A stretch of 64,000 nt of DNA from Paludisphaera rhizosphaerae. Its GTDB lineage: Bacteria; Planctomycetota; Planctomycetia; Isosphaerales; Isosphaeraceae. This document shows positions 17,081-26,788 of this stretch, one piece after another. How positions within the stretch are numbered: the stretch's first letter is position 1; the number at the start of each line of letters is the position of its first letter. The notes below the pieces were generated by a model. It was given only the letters and a program-made list of their open reading frames with translations. It was not told the origin of the DNA and did not search any database. The stretch lies in the NCBI RefSeq assembly GCF_011065895.1, contig NZ_JAALCR010000031.1:1-64000 (forward strand), read 5' to 3'. Position numbers and translations under genes: made by a program.

Positions 17081-19618
17081 GTGCCGAATAACGACGATTC
17101 GGATCTGGCCGTCGGCCTGCGGGCCCTCCGCGAGGGGTTCGTAGACACCGAGGCGCTCCTGGCCGCCTTCGAAGCCTGGGAACGCGAGCCCGGCGCGACG
17201 ATGGCCGAGATCCTCCGACGACGGACGCGGCTGACCCCGGCTCAGCTCGCCCGTCTCGCGGAGCCCTCGTCGGCTCCCGTGTCGACCGAGACCGTCGCCT
17301 ACACCGGCCCGCCGATCGAAGCGGGCGGCGACGTCCCCGAAACGCCGACGCCCACGCCCGCGACCGGCCGATACCGCGTCGGCAAGCTCCACGCGCAGGG
17401 GGGCCTGGGAGTGGTCTTCGAAGCCCTCGACCTGGAGTTGGACCGGAAGGTGGCCCTGAAGGAGTTGCAGCCCCGCCACGCGCACGACGAGATCTGCCAG
17501 CTCCGATTCCTCCAGGAGGCCGAGATCACCGGCCGGCTGGAACACCCCGGCGTCGTGCCGGTCTACGGACTGGGGCGGCACGCCGACGGTCGGCCCTACT
17601 ACGCGATGCGGCTCGTGGAGGGGGAGACCTTCCATGCGGCCGTCGTCCGCTTCCACCGAGCCGCTCGTGGGGAGCCGAGGGAAGGGCGCGAGTTGACCTT
17701 CCGCCGCCTCTTGCGGAGCGTCGTCGAGGTCTGCTACGCCCTGGGATACGCTCACAGCCGAGGCGTCGTCCACCGCGACGTCAAACCCGAGAACATCATG
17801 CTCGGCCGCTTCGGCGAAACGCTCCTGCTGGACTGGGGCATCGCCAAGACGCTCGACTCGCGGGCTCCGGACGCGTCCCCTCCCCTGCCCCTTTTCGACC
17901 ATGATCCCCGCGCCCTGCCGTACATGACCCGTCCCGGCTCGGCGATCGGCACCCCCGCTTACATGAGTCCCGAGCAGGCGGCCGGGGACGTGGATCGGAT
18001 CGGTCCGGCGAGCGACGTCTACGGCGTCGGCGCGACCTTGTACTTCTTGCTCGTCGGCCGGCCGCCATTCGTCGGCGAAGATCTCGGCGAGATGCTTGAG
18101 CAGGTCAGCCGAGGAGTCTTTCCCTCCCCCCGCCGCGAGCGCAAGGACGTCGACGCCGAACTAGAGGCGATCTGCCTCAAGGCGATGGCTGTACGTCCAA
18201 CCGATCGCTACGCCTCGCCGCTGGCGATGGCCGACGCCCTGGAAAGCTGGCTGGCGGCGATCCGCTTCCGCGACGAACAACAGGAGGCGCTCGAGGCGGT
18301 CCGCGAATCCCAGGCCCGGCTGGCCGTCGAAAGGGCCTCGACGTGCTTCCACCGCGGCCGAGACGGCGAGGGGATGCTCTGGCTGGCCAGGGCGCTCGAA
18401 CGGGGCCCCACCGACCGCGACCGTGGCATTCGCACCAGCCTCTCCGCCTGGCACCGCCGCGACAAGATGGTCGAAAGGACGATCGCGCACGTCGGCGAGG
18501 TCCACATCCTCCGGTTCAGCCCCGACGGCAAACGTCTGGCGACCGCTTCGGCGGACGGAGTGGTCCGGATCTGGGACGTCTCACGATCCACGCCCCTGGG
18601 AACTCCGATGGTCCACCCCTGCCCGGTCCGGGCGATGGAGTTCTCGCCCGACGGACGACGCCTGGCCACCGGCTGCGAGGGGGGCGTCGTCCGGCGCTGG
18701 GACGGCCTTTCCGGCGAGCCCCAGACCGAATCGTCGGCCATGGGCGCGGGGGTCGTCCATCTGTATTCCGGCGGCGACGGCTCGTGCCTGGCCGTGCTGG
18801 ATCGGGAGGCTCGGGGATGGCTCCGCGACGTGGACGCAAATCTCGCCGTGGCGGAGGATCCACGGCCGCTGCTGGGCTCGGCTCGAGAATTGACGGCGCT
18901 CGGAGGGTCTCTCCTCGCGTTGGCGACCGGCGACGGCGAGGTGTGGGCCTGGGATCTCCTGACCCGCCGCCGGAGCGAACGTCCGCTGGTCCACGCCGAG
19001 ACCGTCACCGCGATCGCCGCATCATCGGCGGGCGATCGCGTCCTGACCTGTTCCCACGACGGGTTGATCCGGCTCTGGAACCTGTTCGATGGGAGCACCC
19101 TCTTCGAGATCCCCTGCCACGACGAAATCGCCTGGGTCGGGTTCAGCCCCTCCGGAGAGACCTTCGCGACGGCGTCGAAGCTTGGCGAGGCCAGGCTGCA
19201 CTCGGCCCGCGATGGATCGCCGCTCGGTGAGCCGTTCGTCCATGACGGACGGGACGTCTCCCCCGTCTTCCATCCGGAGGGATCACTGGTCGCCTCGCGC
19301 GGCCGAGACGGCTCGGCCCGCCTGTGGGACGCCGCATCGGGCCTGGCGGTGGGGCCGTCGATGTCTCAGGGGGGGCGAACGCTGGCCCTCGCCTTCGCCC
19401 CCGACGGCCGTCGGCTGGCCGTTGCCGGCTCGGACGGGTCAGTCAGGCTCCGTAAAGTCCCCGAACCCGCCCCGGGCGACGTGGAGCGGATCGGCTGCTG
19501 GGTCCGGGTCGCCGTCGACCTGGATTTCGAGGGCGAGGTCGTTCGCCCGCTCGACGCTCTCGCCGGCTGGGAGATGCGCCGGCGGTTGCATGAGATGGGC
19601 GGGCCGCCGGTCAAATAG
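17081..19618 (+). CDS. Ser/Thr protein kinase with C-terminal WD40 propeller
   Basis: An 845-residue signalling protein with a GTG start preceded by GGGAG. Residues 1-90 hold a short helical segment. The kinase spans about 98-385: glycine loop GKLHAQGGLGVVF, ATP-binding K127, catalytic HRD 231-233 and the metal-binding triplet, which reads DWG (251-253) instead of DFG. WD40 repeats (for example LRFSPDGKRLATASADG) fill about 455-815. No transmembrane helix is seen between kinase and propeller, so it may be cytoplasmic, unlike many relatives. DWG still keeps the Asp, so activity is possible. Confidence 0.92.
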   Translation: MPNNDDSDLAVGLRALREGFVDTEALLAAFEAWEREPGATMAEILRRRTRLTPAQLARLAEPSSAPVSTETVAYTGPPIEAGGDVPETPTPTPATGRYRVGKLHAQGGLGVVFEALDLELDRKVALKELQPRHAHDEICQLRFLQEAEITGRLEHPGVVPVYGLGRHADGRPYYAMRLVEGETFHAAVVRFHRAARGEPREGRELTFRRLLRSVVEVCYALGYAHSRGVVHRDVKPENIMLGRFGETLLLDWGIAKTLDSRAPDASPPLPLFDHDPRALPYMTRPGSAIGTPAYMSPEQAAGDVDRIGPASDVYGVGATLYFLLVGRPPFVGEDLGEMLEQVSRGVFPSPRRERKDVDAELEAICLKAMAVRPTDRYASPLAMADALESWLAAIRFRDEQQEALEAVRESQARLAVERASTCFHRGRDGEGMLWLARALERGPTDRDRGIRTSLSAWHRRDKMVERTIAHVGEVHILRFSPDGKRLATASADGVVRIWDVSRSTPLGTPMVHPCPVRAMEFSPDGRRLATGCEGGVVRRWDGLSGEPQTESSAMGAGVVHLYSGGDGSCLAVLDREARGWLRDVDANLAVAEDPRPLLGSARELTALGGSLLALATGDGEVWAWDLLTRRRSERPLVHAETVTAIAASSAGDRVLTCSHDGLIRLWNLFDGSTLFEIPCHDEIAWVGFSPSGETFATASKLGEARLHSARDGSPLGEPFVHDGRDVSPVFHPEGSLVASRGRDGSARLWDAASGLAVGPSMSQGGRTLALAFAPDGRRLAVAGSDGSVRLRKVPEPAPGDVERIGCWVRVAVDLDFEGEVVRPLDALAGWEMRRRLHEMGGPPVK

Positions 19619-19724
19619 GCGGGGGGTCTTGGAGGATTCTGCAAAATATCGACCGGCCGGCGGCGAATCGGTCATCGACAGAGCGCCTCGAAACCGTCCC
19701 CCACCCCTCCATGAGGGTAGTCGC

Positions 19725-19928
19725 ATGCAGCACGTCGAAGTCGCGGGGAGCCTGCTCAACGTCCTCCCCTGGTTCGCCTGGATCGCGTTGGTCGCCATCC
19801 TTTCCGGGGCGGTGAGCGGCATCGTCAAGATGATTATCACGCACCGCGAGCGGATGGCCATGATCCGCTGCGGCATGGACCCCGACGCCCCCCACCGTAA
19901 GCCGGTCTACGAGGACGCCGAGATCTGA
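19725..19928 (+). CDS. Small single-helix membrane protein with HRERMAMI motif
   Basis: A 67-residue protein with one membrane helix (about 13-37), followed by the motif THRERMAMIRCGMDPD. Short membrane proteins with this motif (DUF6249/PspB-like in appearance) are widespread; their role is unclear. It begins 106 bases after the kinase stop and could share its transcript. A short hairpin (6 bp plus 3 bp with one bulge) lies at 19933-19963, across the junction with the convergent gene. Confidence 0.7.
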   Translation: MQHVEVAGSLLNVLPWFAWIALVAILSGAVSGIVKMIITHRERMAMIRCGMDPDAPHRKPVYEDAEI

Positions 19929-19945
19929 TGCGGACGGCCCGTTCG

Positions 19946-20803
19946 TCAACGGCGACGGGCGTCCCCCTGAGCCTGCGAGGCGTCCGCCATCACGACCGGC
20001 CGGCCTTCGGAGGCGTCCGGGCGGCGATTCTGGGCGACGAACGTCCGGAACTGGGCGCGGGTCTCCGGCGTGGCCTCGGGCTCGCGATTGGCGACCTCGG
20101 TGGCCCAGTTCGGGTAGCTGACCACCAACCGCGTCATCAGCGAGATGAACTGGCCGGCTTCTTTCACCTGGTCGTCCAGCAGCCGCTCGACCACCGGACG
20201 GAAGGTCCGAGCCAGAGTCTTCCAGCCCTTGGAGTCGACCTTCACGAACGCCTCGACGTCGTGCTGGATGTACGGCTCCTTGTTGACCTCGCGGTAGTAG
20301 CCCGCACGCAGGATCAGGACGACCCGGGCGTCGATCCGGGTTGAGCCTCGCGTGCCGCCGACGTAGGCCAGGTTGGCCAGGACGACGTGGATCTTGGGCG
20401 ACCGCAACACGTACTGCCATGCCGCCGAGGAGCCCGACCCGTCCTCGCCGGTGTAGCTGTCGGGTCCAGTCCGCTTGATCCGGACCGGGTTGTCCGCGAG
20501 ATCCTTCCACAGAGCCAGCGTGATGGCCGGCTCGTTGACCAGCGAGAGATAGAGCGAGGGATCGCAGGGGAACGCCTCGGAGTCCCCTCGGCGATGGAAG
20601 GTGTGATCCCGGATGACCTCGCTGATCGACTCGCGGAACTCCGCCGGGATCTGCTCGAGCGGAACCACCTGGGAGGGCTCGGTCCGACTCCAGCCAATCC
20701 CTGCCCCCGTCGCCGCGTGCGTGAGGCCGATGGAGAGGGTCAACATCAACCCGACGGCCTTGCCGACCGCCGATCGCAAGCGATCGTCGCCAGTTCCGGT
20801 CAT
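19946..20803 (-). CDS. Exported hypothetical protein
   Basis: A 285-residue protein, unrecognised. The chosen ATG 20803 has GGAG 6 bases upstream and leads to a hydrophobic signal segment (VGLMLTLSIGLTHAATGAG); a start at 20815 is an alternative. After this come the segment FHRRGDSEAFPCDPSLYLSLVNEPAITLALWKDL and a mixed alpha/beta domain. One Cys is in the mature part. A low-complexity tail ends the protein. Similar exported proteins of unknown role occur in planctomycetes. It faces the small membrane protein gene tail to tail, 17 bases apart. Confidence 0.7.
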   Translation of the reverse strand: MTGTGDDRLRSAVGKAVGLMLTLSIGLTHAATGAGIGWSRTEPSQVVPLEQIPAEFRESISEVIRDHTFHRRGDSEAFPCDPSLYLSLVNEPAITLALWKDLADNPVRIKRTGPDSYTGEDGSGSSAAWQYVLRSPKIHVVLANLAYVGGTRGSTRIDARVVLILRAGYYREVNKEPYIQHDVEAFVKVDSKGWKTLARTFRPVVERLLDDQVKEAGQFISLMTRLVVSYPNWATEVANREPEATPETRAQFRTFVAQNRRPDASEGRPVVMADASQAQGDARRR

Positions 20804-21177
20804 AGCGCGCTCCATCCTGTCTCGGCCGCCGCTCCCGCGTCGGCTACTCCTCGGGACTCCGTCCCCGAGTCTGCCTCTCCACACTCCTAGGGATCGGTCG
20901 ATCGGCCCTGAATCCTGACCGGATCCCAAGCAAACCAGGTAATTTCCGCACCCCAAGAAAAACCAGGCAACTTAGGAAGACCCTAAGATCGCGTGAGGTC
21001 CCTGGGACATGTAGTCGGATCTCGCGCGCGTCGGCCGACGCGCGGCGAAACTGGAGGCGAAATCGAGATCGATCTTGCCGACGAGGCGTTTGTCACTAAG
21101 ATCCACGCCCATCACTTGGAGCGCGCGATCGGCGCGGGAATCACGGACAGGTTCCGACAAAAGGCAAGGAGGCCGAC
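20804..21177. other. 374-base divergent intergenic region
   Basis: Upstream of both the exported hypothetical gene (minus) and the HEAT lipoprotein gene (plus). An inverted repeat CTTAGG/CCTAAG with a 5-base loop is at 20971-20987. The motif ACCAGG occurs twice near 20935-20965. No coding sequence is convincing; a frame from 20993 is a GC-rich chance frame. Promoters for both flanking genes should be here but no clear consensus was seen. Confidence 0.45.
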
Positions 21178-22380
21178 ATGCCACAGCGAAGCGGGGCTGG
21201 ACTTTGGATCAGAGGCGGTCTGGCCGTCGTTGCGGCCGGTGCGGGCCTGGTTTTCACGGCGAGCGGTTGCGGCTCGGCGAGCGACCCGAAGTCCGCCGCC
21301 ACGACGTCGCCGACGAAGACGTACAGCGACTCCAACTCGGTTGAGGAGTTGGCGGCCGGTCTTCGTGAGGGCGACGCCCGAGCGCTGGAAGAGACGCAGA
21401 AGCGAGTGGCCGGCAAGGCTGACGCGCCTCGCGCCGCCGTGGCCGATACTGAGATCGGCGGATTTCTCGACCTGATCTCGGGGATCCGAGCCGGCTTCTT
21501 GAAGTTCCCGCCCGCCGGCCGAGGCGCTGCCACGGTCGTCGCCGGGACGATGATCGAGCGGTTCGGCGCCGATCCGGCCCCGGCTCGGTTCATGGAATCG
21601 TTGAAGCCGATTCACGACATCTACAACGCGGCCCTGTCCGACTCCAATCCGGACGTCCGCTTTGCAGCCCTGGGCCAGACGAGCAAGTTCTGGTCGTGGA
21701 TTCCGGGGCGGACTCTCTCACAGGAAGACGAGAACTCCGTCGCCGTCTGGAAGGAGAATCTCCACAAGCCGGTCGTCCGCTGCCTGGCCTCCAATGACGT
21801 CCGCACCCGCGCCGCGGCGGTTTACTCGCTCGGCTTCCTGCCGATTGACTCGGCCGCCGCGCCGGCCCTGGCGCACCTGGACGACCCGGCCGTGGAAGTC
21901 CGTCGCCAGACGATCCTCTCCTTCGCCTCCCGTCCCACGCTGCTGAGCGAAGACCTTTTGCTCCAGCGGATCCACGACAGCGACGGCCCGATCAGCAGCG
22001 CCTCGATCTCGGCTCTGAAGCTCCGGGGTCTGAGCCAGGAGCAGATCAGTCTGGGCGGCTTGATGACCAGCCCCCGCGCTGACCAGCGAGCCTCGGTGGT
22101 GGCCCTGGTCAAGGACCGCACCGACATCGATCCCGTGATCTGGCTGCTGCGGCTCTCGCACGACGCCGACCATTCGGTCCGGATGCAGGCCGTTCAGGCT
22201 CTCGGCGAGCGGAAGACCGAGGACCCCGCGGTGAAGCGACGAATTGTTGAGATGGCCAAGTCGGACGCCTCGTCCGACGTCCGAGAAGCCGCCGCCAAGC
22301 TCATGCCCTCGAACGAGGAGACGACCGCCTCGCTCCCGCCGCTGCCGGGCTCGACGCTGTTGAACCCCAAGGCGAACTGA
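21178..22380 (+). CDS. HEAT-repeat lipoprotein
   Basis: A 400-residue exported protein. The N-terminus has a basic start, a hydrophobic stretch and a lipobox (TASGC, Cys31), so it is probably a lipoprotein. From about residue 120 it is made of helical HEAT/PBS-lyase-type repeats (for example NPDVRFAALGQ, DVRTRAAAVYSLG, AVEVRRQTILSFA, SVRMQAVQALGE, DVREAAAKL). Such repeats are protein-binding scaffolds. A strong AAGGAGG site lies 5 bases before the ATG. The partner is unknown. Confidence 0.85.
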   Translation: MPQRSGAGLWIRGGLAVVAAGAGLVFTASGCGSASDPKSAATTSPTKTYSDSNSVEELAAGLREGDARALEETQKRVAGKADAPRAAVADTEIGGFLDLISGIRAGFLKFPPAGRGAATVVAGTMIERFGADPAPARFMESLKPIHDIYNAALSDSNPDVRFAALGQTSKFWSWIPGRTLSQEDENSVAVWKENLHKPVVRCLASNDVRTRAAAVYSLGFLPIDSAAAPALAHLDDPAVEVRRQTILSFASRPTLLSEDLLLQRIHDSDGPISSASISALKLRGLSQEQISLGGLMTSPRADQRASVVALVKDRTDIDPVIWLLRLSHDADHSVRMQAVQALGERKTEDPAVKRRIVEMAKSDASSDVREAAAKLMPSNEETTASLPPLPGSTLLNPKAN

Positions 22381-22459
22381 ACCTGAACCGGGGTCGGAAA
22401 ACAAACCACACCGGCGCGGTCCCCTTACACGAGCGGGCCGCGCCGTCGGCTTTTCGAAA

Positions 22460-23464
22460 TCAAATCGATCGGACCAAACTCACGGCATGGGCCTGGAGAT
22501 CGCGATCCAACTCGTTGAGATCGCCGAGGAATTGCTTGGCATCGTCGAGGCGGTGGTCGGGTTTCGTACGTGACCGCACGGCCTTGAGGTACTCGCGGAA
22601 GCCGACGATCCGGTCCTTGTCGTGAAGCAGCAGGTGCGCCAGAGCCCACGATTCGGCGTATGCGAGCATCACACGGCCGAAGGAGCCGGACCGGAGAATC
22701 ACGTCGGCGGCGAGAAGTTCGCGGGCCGGGATCCAGGGGATGCTGCGGCGGAGCTTGGCCAGATCGTCGGCCCGTTGCAGGTTCATCCGGCCGAGTTCGC
22801 TGGGACCGATCACCTTGCGCGGTTCCCCGTAGGTTCCCAGTCCCTCGATCACCGCGAGCGGCACGTCGGCTGCCCTGTCGAGCAACCCCGTGTTGAAGGT
22901 CAACTGGTGGGTCCCCTCGTGGGAGACGGTCTGGACGTTCTTGCTGGCCGCTCGGCTGGCCATGGGAACGTTCCGCCAGTCAAAGACGCTCAGGATGTTG
23001 GTCGTCTTGTCATACATCCCGACCGGCTGGGGACCGCCCTCCATCAGCGACGGCATCTTGTGAAAGCGACCGAACGAACGATCGTCGCGGAAGGCGACCA
23101 CAATCAACGGCTTCGTCGGTTCGTGGACGTCAAAGCCTCGGTCCTTGAAGTGCTGGAGATACTCCAGCAACAGCATCTCGCAGTCCGTAAGGCTCGACCT
23201 CATGAACGACTCGGCGGCGTCGCCGATCGCCAGGTAGTGGTTCGATCGCAGCTTTCTCGGCTCGCCCAGCCCGGCCTCACGGACATTGCGGACGATCTCG
23301 TCGGGATCGACGTCGCGGACGACCAGAGGCGTCGACGTTGACGGGGCAACGTCCTGGAAGGCGGCCAAGGTGCGTCCGACGCACCCACACCCAAGTACGC
23401 CCGCAGCCGTCGCGCGGAGCCAGCCCCGCCTGTCAATTCCTCCGTCGTTCACTCTGGTCGCCAT
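22460..23464 (-). CDS. DUF1570-type exported putative metalloprotease
   Basis: A 334-residue protein with a twin-arginine signal (DRRGWLRATAAGVLG). The HEGTH motif (182-186) and a following VIEGLGTYGE segment with Glu207 fit a gluzincin-like zinc site (His, His, Glu), as in DUF1570 proteins of planctomycetes. It lies between the HEAT lipoprotein (convergent, 79 bases) and the DUF1080 gene (divergent). The substrate is unknown; a peptidase role is inferred from the motif only. Confidence 0.82.
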   Translation of the reverse strand: MATRVNDGGIDRRGWLRATAAGVLGCGCVGRTLAAFQDVAPSTSTPLVVRDVDPDEIVRNVREAGLGEPRKLRSNHYLAIGDAAESFMRSSLTDCEMLLLEYLQHFKDRGFDVHEPTKPLIVVAFRDDRSFGRFHKMPSLMEGGPQPVGMYDKTTNILSVFDWRNVPMASRAASKNVQTVSHEGTHQLTFNTGLLDRAADVPLAVIEGLGTYGEPRKVIGPSELGRMNLQRADDLAKLRRSIPWIPARELLAADVILRSGSFGRVMLAYAESWALAHLLLHDKDRIVGFREYLKAVRSRTKPDHRLDDAKQFLGDLNELDRDLQAHAVSLVRSI

Positions 23465-23701
23465 GCCCGCTCTCCTGCATTGCCGTGCATCCGCATCCAG
23501 ATCCAGCCCTTTTATCTTTCTTCATCATAGGGCGCGGCCTTCCAGGAAATCGTCGAGAACGGGCTCGAGCGTGCGACGAATCCGCAAAGGCCGACTGTAC
23601 GCCAGGTCGACCCGACGGGACGGTTCGATTAGCATCGGGTGGATCGACCGCCGGACGCGGCGATCGATGGAATGAGCCGCTCGTTTCGCAAGGAGTCGGG
23701 C

Positions 23702-24367
23702 ATGCCGAGCATTCTGGCCCTCATCATCTGCTTCGGGGCCTTCGCCGCGGAGGAGCCTCCCCCGAAAGCCCCGGAAGCGCGTTCTCTGTTCGACGGGGCG
23801 ACTCTGGAAGGCTGGGAAAAGACGGACTATTACAAGGCCCAGACGCTCAATGTCCGAGTGGCCGACGGTGCGATCGTGCTCCCAGTGGGCGACTCGCTCT
23901 CGGGCGTGACGACGACACGCAAGGACTTGCCGACCGCCGACTACGAGCTCTCTTACGAGGCCATGCGGACTGAAGGGAACGATTTCTTCGCCGCCGCAAC
24001 GTTCCCCGTTCGCGACGGCTTCCTCACGTTCGTCAACGGCGGCTGGGGCGGGAATATTACCGGCCTGTCCTGCCTTGACGGCGCGGACGCCTCGGAGAAC
24101 GAGACGACCACCGGATTCACCTACAAGGACAAGACCTGGTACCGCTTCCGCATCCGCGTCACGGCCGACGCCGTTCGATGCTGGATCGACGACAAGGAGA
24201 TCGTGAAGGTCGACGTCCGGAACCGCGAACTCTCGACGCGGATCCAGGTCCGAGCCAGCGAGCCGATGGGCTTCTCCGCGTGGGATTCCGCCGGCCTCGT
24301 CCGCAAAATCGCGATCCGACCGCTGACGAAGGCTGAAGTCGCCGCCAATCACGTCGGCGAGCCCTGA
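23702..24367 (+). CDS. DUF1080 / 3-keto-disaccharide hydrolase-type exported protein
   Basis: A 221-residue secreted protein. The ATG at 23702 has AAGGAG 6 bases upstream and starts a signal peptide of about 15 residues; the longer frame from 23639 would add 21 residues before it. The jelly-roll core begins with SLFDGATLEGWEK, the hallmark of DUF1080 (PF06439), and ends with KIAIRPL. Some family members act in 3-keto-glycoside metabolism, while others bind sugars. It stands 10 bases before an ECF sigma factor gene, which may be accidental. Confidence 0.88.
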   Translation: MPSILALIICFGAFAAEEPPPKAPEARSLFDGATLEGWEKTDYYKAQTLNVRVADGAIVLPVGDSLSGVTTTRKDLPTADYELSYEAMRTEGNDFFAAATFPVRDGFLTFVNGGWGGNITGLSCLDGADASENETTTGFTYKDKTWYRFRIRVTADAVRCWIDDKEIVKVDVRNRELSTRIQVRASEPMGFSAWDSAGLVRKIAIRPLTKAEVAANHVGEP

Positions 24368-24377
24368 GGTTCAGCCC

Positions 24378-24989
24378 ATGGCCGAGGAAGACCGTGGATC
24401 AGTCACCCACTGGCTGGGCGATCTGAAGGTAGGCGATCTGGCGGCCGCGCAGCCGCTCTGGGAACGCTACTTCGGCAAGCTCGTCGTGCTCGCCCGCGCC
24501 AAGCTCAAGGGCCTGCACAAGACGGGCGCCGAGGGCGATGAAGAGGACGCCGCGCTCTCGGCGTTCAACAGCTTCTGCGCCGGGGCGGCGGGCGGGAAGT
24601 TCCCCAAGCTCGACGACCGCGAGGACCTCTGGAAGCTGCTCGTCGTCATCACGGCGCGGAAGGCGTTCGCCCAGGTGGGACGCGAACGCCGCCTGAAACG
24701 GGGCGGCGGCCGGCGTTCAAGCGACGCCGACCGCGATCCCAAAGGTCTGGATCTCCTGGCCGGCTCCGAGCCCACCCCCGAGTTCGCCGCGATGGTCGCC
24801 GAGGAGTTTCAGCGCCTGCTCGACGCCCTGGAGGACGACGGTCTCCGCGAGGTCGCTCTGCGTCGGATGGAAGGATACACCTGCGACGAGATCGCCGAGC
24901 GACTCGGTTGCGCGCGGCGGACCGTGGCCCGACGGCTCGACCTGATCCGCAAAACCTGGTCTCACGGCGAGGACGAACCCGGATGGTGA
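24378..24989 (+). CDS. ECF-type RNA polymerase sigma factor
   Basis: A 203-residue sigma-70 family factor of planctomycete ECF type. The sigma-2 region lies at about 20-110 (WERYFGKLVVLARAKL then a DDREDLWKLL segment), and sigma-4 at about 140-195 with a helix-turn-helix (YTCDEIAERLGCARRTVARRL). The adjacent kinase gene overlaps its stop by 7 bases, implying translational coupling. In this phylum such pairs are thought to signal by kinase-dependent control of the sigma factor rather than by a classical anti-sigma. No anti-sigma gene is nearby. Confidence 0.9.
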   Translation: MAEEDRGSVTHWLGDLKVGDLAAAQPLWERYFGKLVVLARAKLKGLHKTGAEGDEEDAALSAFNSFCAGAAGGKFPKLDDREDLWKLLVVITARKAFAQVGRERRLKRGGGRRSSDADRDPKGLDLLAGSEPTPEFAAMVAEEFQRLLDALEDDGLREVALRRMEGYTCDEIAERLGCARRTVARRLDLIRKTWSHGEDEPGW

Positions 24990-26788
24990 ACCGTCAGTCG
25001 GCCCATGTCGACGGCCCGGAATCCCTGGCCGCCGCGCGACGAGTCCACGCCGCCTGCGAGCGTTTTGAGACCGACTGGCGAGCCTCCGCACGCCCCCGAG
25101 TCGAGGACTATCTGGGCCCTCCCGACGACCCCGCTCGACCGAAGCTGATCGAAGAGCTCGCCGGTCTGGAAATCGAACTCCGGCGCGACCAGGGGGAGCA
25201 TCCCTCCAGGCGCGAGTATCTCGAACGCTTCCCGTTCCAGGCCGACGTCGTCGCTCGTCTGTTCGGGCATGATCCCGCTGAGTCTGATACGGAATCACTC
25301 CTCTGTCCACCGACGCTGACGGACGAAGCGCCCCGGCCGATTTCTCCGTCATCGTCCGCGCCGCCCGCTCAGGGAGAACGGTTCGGGCGTTACGAATTGC
25401 TCTCCGAACTGGCCCGAGGCGGCATGGGGGTCGTCTACAAGGCCCGCGACACGATCCTCAACCGCGTCGTGGCGATCAAGATGATCCTCAGTGGGGCGAT
25501 GGCCACCGACTCCGAACGCGAGCGGTTCCGCCGCGAGGCCGCCCTGGCCGCGAAGCTCGACCACCCCAACGTCGTGCCGATCTACGAGGTCGGCGAACAG
25601 GATGGGTTCCTGTACTTCACGATGCGGCTCATCGAGGGCGGCAGTCTGGCCGGCCGCATCCAGGACTATCGCGACGATCCCAACGCCGCGGCTCGATTGC
25701 TGGAAGTGCTTGCAAGGGCCGTCGAGTACGCCAACGGCCTGGGCTTCATCCACTGCGACCTGAAGCCGTCGAACATCCTCATCGACCGCGACGGCTCGCC
25801 CCAGATCACCGACTTCGGCCTGGCGCGCCACGCCGCCGAAGCGAGCGGCCTAACCGCTTCCGGCGCCGTCATGGGAACGCCCAGCTACATGGCTCCGGAA
25901 CAGGCCTCGGGCGATCGCACAAACCTCGGCCCGACGACCGACGTTCACGGCCTGGGAGCGATCCTCTACGAACTCCTCGCCGGCCGGCCGCCGTTCCGGA
26001 TGTCGACGACGATGGAAACGGTCATGCAGGCGATCTATTGCGACCCAACCCCTCCGCGAGAGCTTCGCCCGAGCGTACCTCGCGAGTTGGAGTTCATCTG
26101 CCTCAAGTGCCTTGAGAAAGCCCCCGCCGAGCGTTACGCCACGGCCGCCGCACTCGCCGACGACCTCACGCGATTCCTTCAGGGAGATGCGATCGACGCC
26201 TCCGGACCGTGGCAGAAACTCCGAAGGTGGGCGCGGAGGGAGCCTGAGATCGTCGCCCGTTTGTCAGGCCTGGGACTCGTCAGCATCCTGACCGAGTTGA
26301 ACTACCGGTTCTTTACGCCCCACCCCGACGCCCGTGCCCACGCCTGGGTTCAGACGGTGCTCGGCCTCTGGGCCCTGCTGACCTTGCTGTTCCAGCAGTT
26401 GCACCGCCGCGGCTGGCAGTCCGATGCCCTCCGTGGGGGCTGGATCTTCGGCGACATGGCCTGCCTGACGATGCTCCTCTGGATCATGCGCGACCTGGAT
26501 ACGCCGCTGCTTGTCGGCTATCCGCTGATGATCGCCGCGTCGGGGCTCTGGTTCCGCGAGAGCCTGGTGTGGCTCACCGCGGCCCTGGCCATCGCCGGCT
26601 ACGTTGCCCTGTATGCGTTGGCAGGCCTGCACTGGGATGCCACGACACCCGGCTGGTCCAGGCCCGACGCCCTTCCTTACGCCAACGTGTATCTGGCTTG
26701 TCTGGCGCTTACGGGCTACGTCGTCTCGCGGATGGTCAAGCGGATTCGGGCGATCAGTCAGTATTACGAGGTTCGCCGACAGGTCTGA
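24983..26788 (+). CDS. Membrane-anchored Ser/Thr kinase coupled to the ECF sigma factor
   Basis: A 601-residue kinase whose ATG at 24983 overlaps the sigma stop. Residues 1-120 are a helical N-terminal region shared by sigma-linked kinases. The kinase core begins at FGRYELLSELARGGMGVVY, with ATP-binding Lys in VVAIKMI. The catalytic loop reads FIHCDLKPSN, with Cys in place of the usual Arg of HRD, and DFG is intact. The C-terminal 170 residues form about five membrane helices, ending in a short basic tail. Its 3' end overlaps ribF, in the opposite direction, by 35 bases. Confidence 0.92.
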   Translation: MVNRQSAHVDGPESLAAARRVHAACERFETDWRASARPRVEDYLGPPDDPARPKLIEELAGLEIELRRDQGEHPSRREYLERFPFQADVVARLFGHDPAESDTESLLCPPTLTDEAPRPISPSSSAPPAQGERFGRYELLSELARGGMGVVYKARDTILNRVVAIKMILSGAMATDSERERFRREAALAAKLDHPNVVPIYEVGEQDGFLYFTMRLIEGGSLAGRIQDYRDDPNAAARLLEVLARAVEYANGLGFIHCDLKPSNILIDRDGSPQITDFGLARHAAEASGLTASGAVMGTPSYMAPEQASGDRTNLGPTTDVHGLGAILYELLAGRPPFRMSTTMETVMQAIYCDPTPPRELRPSVPRELEFICLKCLEKAPAERYATAAALADDLTRFLQGDAIDASGPWQKLRRWARREPEIVARLSGLGLVSILTELNYRFFTPHPDARAHAWVQTVLGLWALLTLLFQQLHRRGWQSDALRGGWIFGDMACLTMLLWIMRDLDTPLLVGYPLMIAASGLWFRESLVWLTAALAIAGYVALYALAGLHWDATTPGWSRPDALPYANVYLACLALTGYVVSRMVKRIRAISQYYEVRRQV

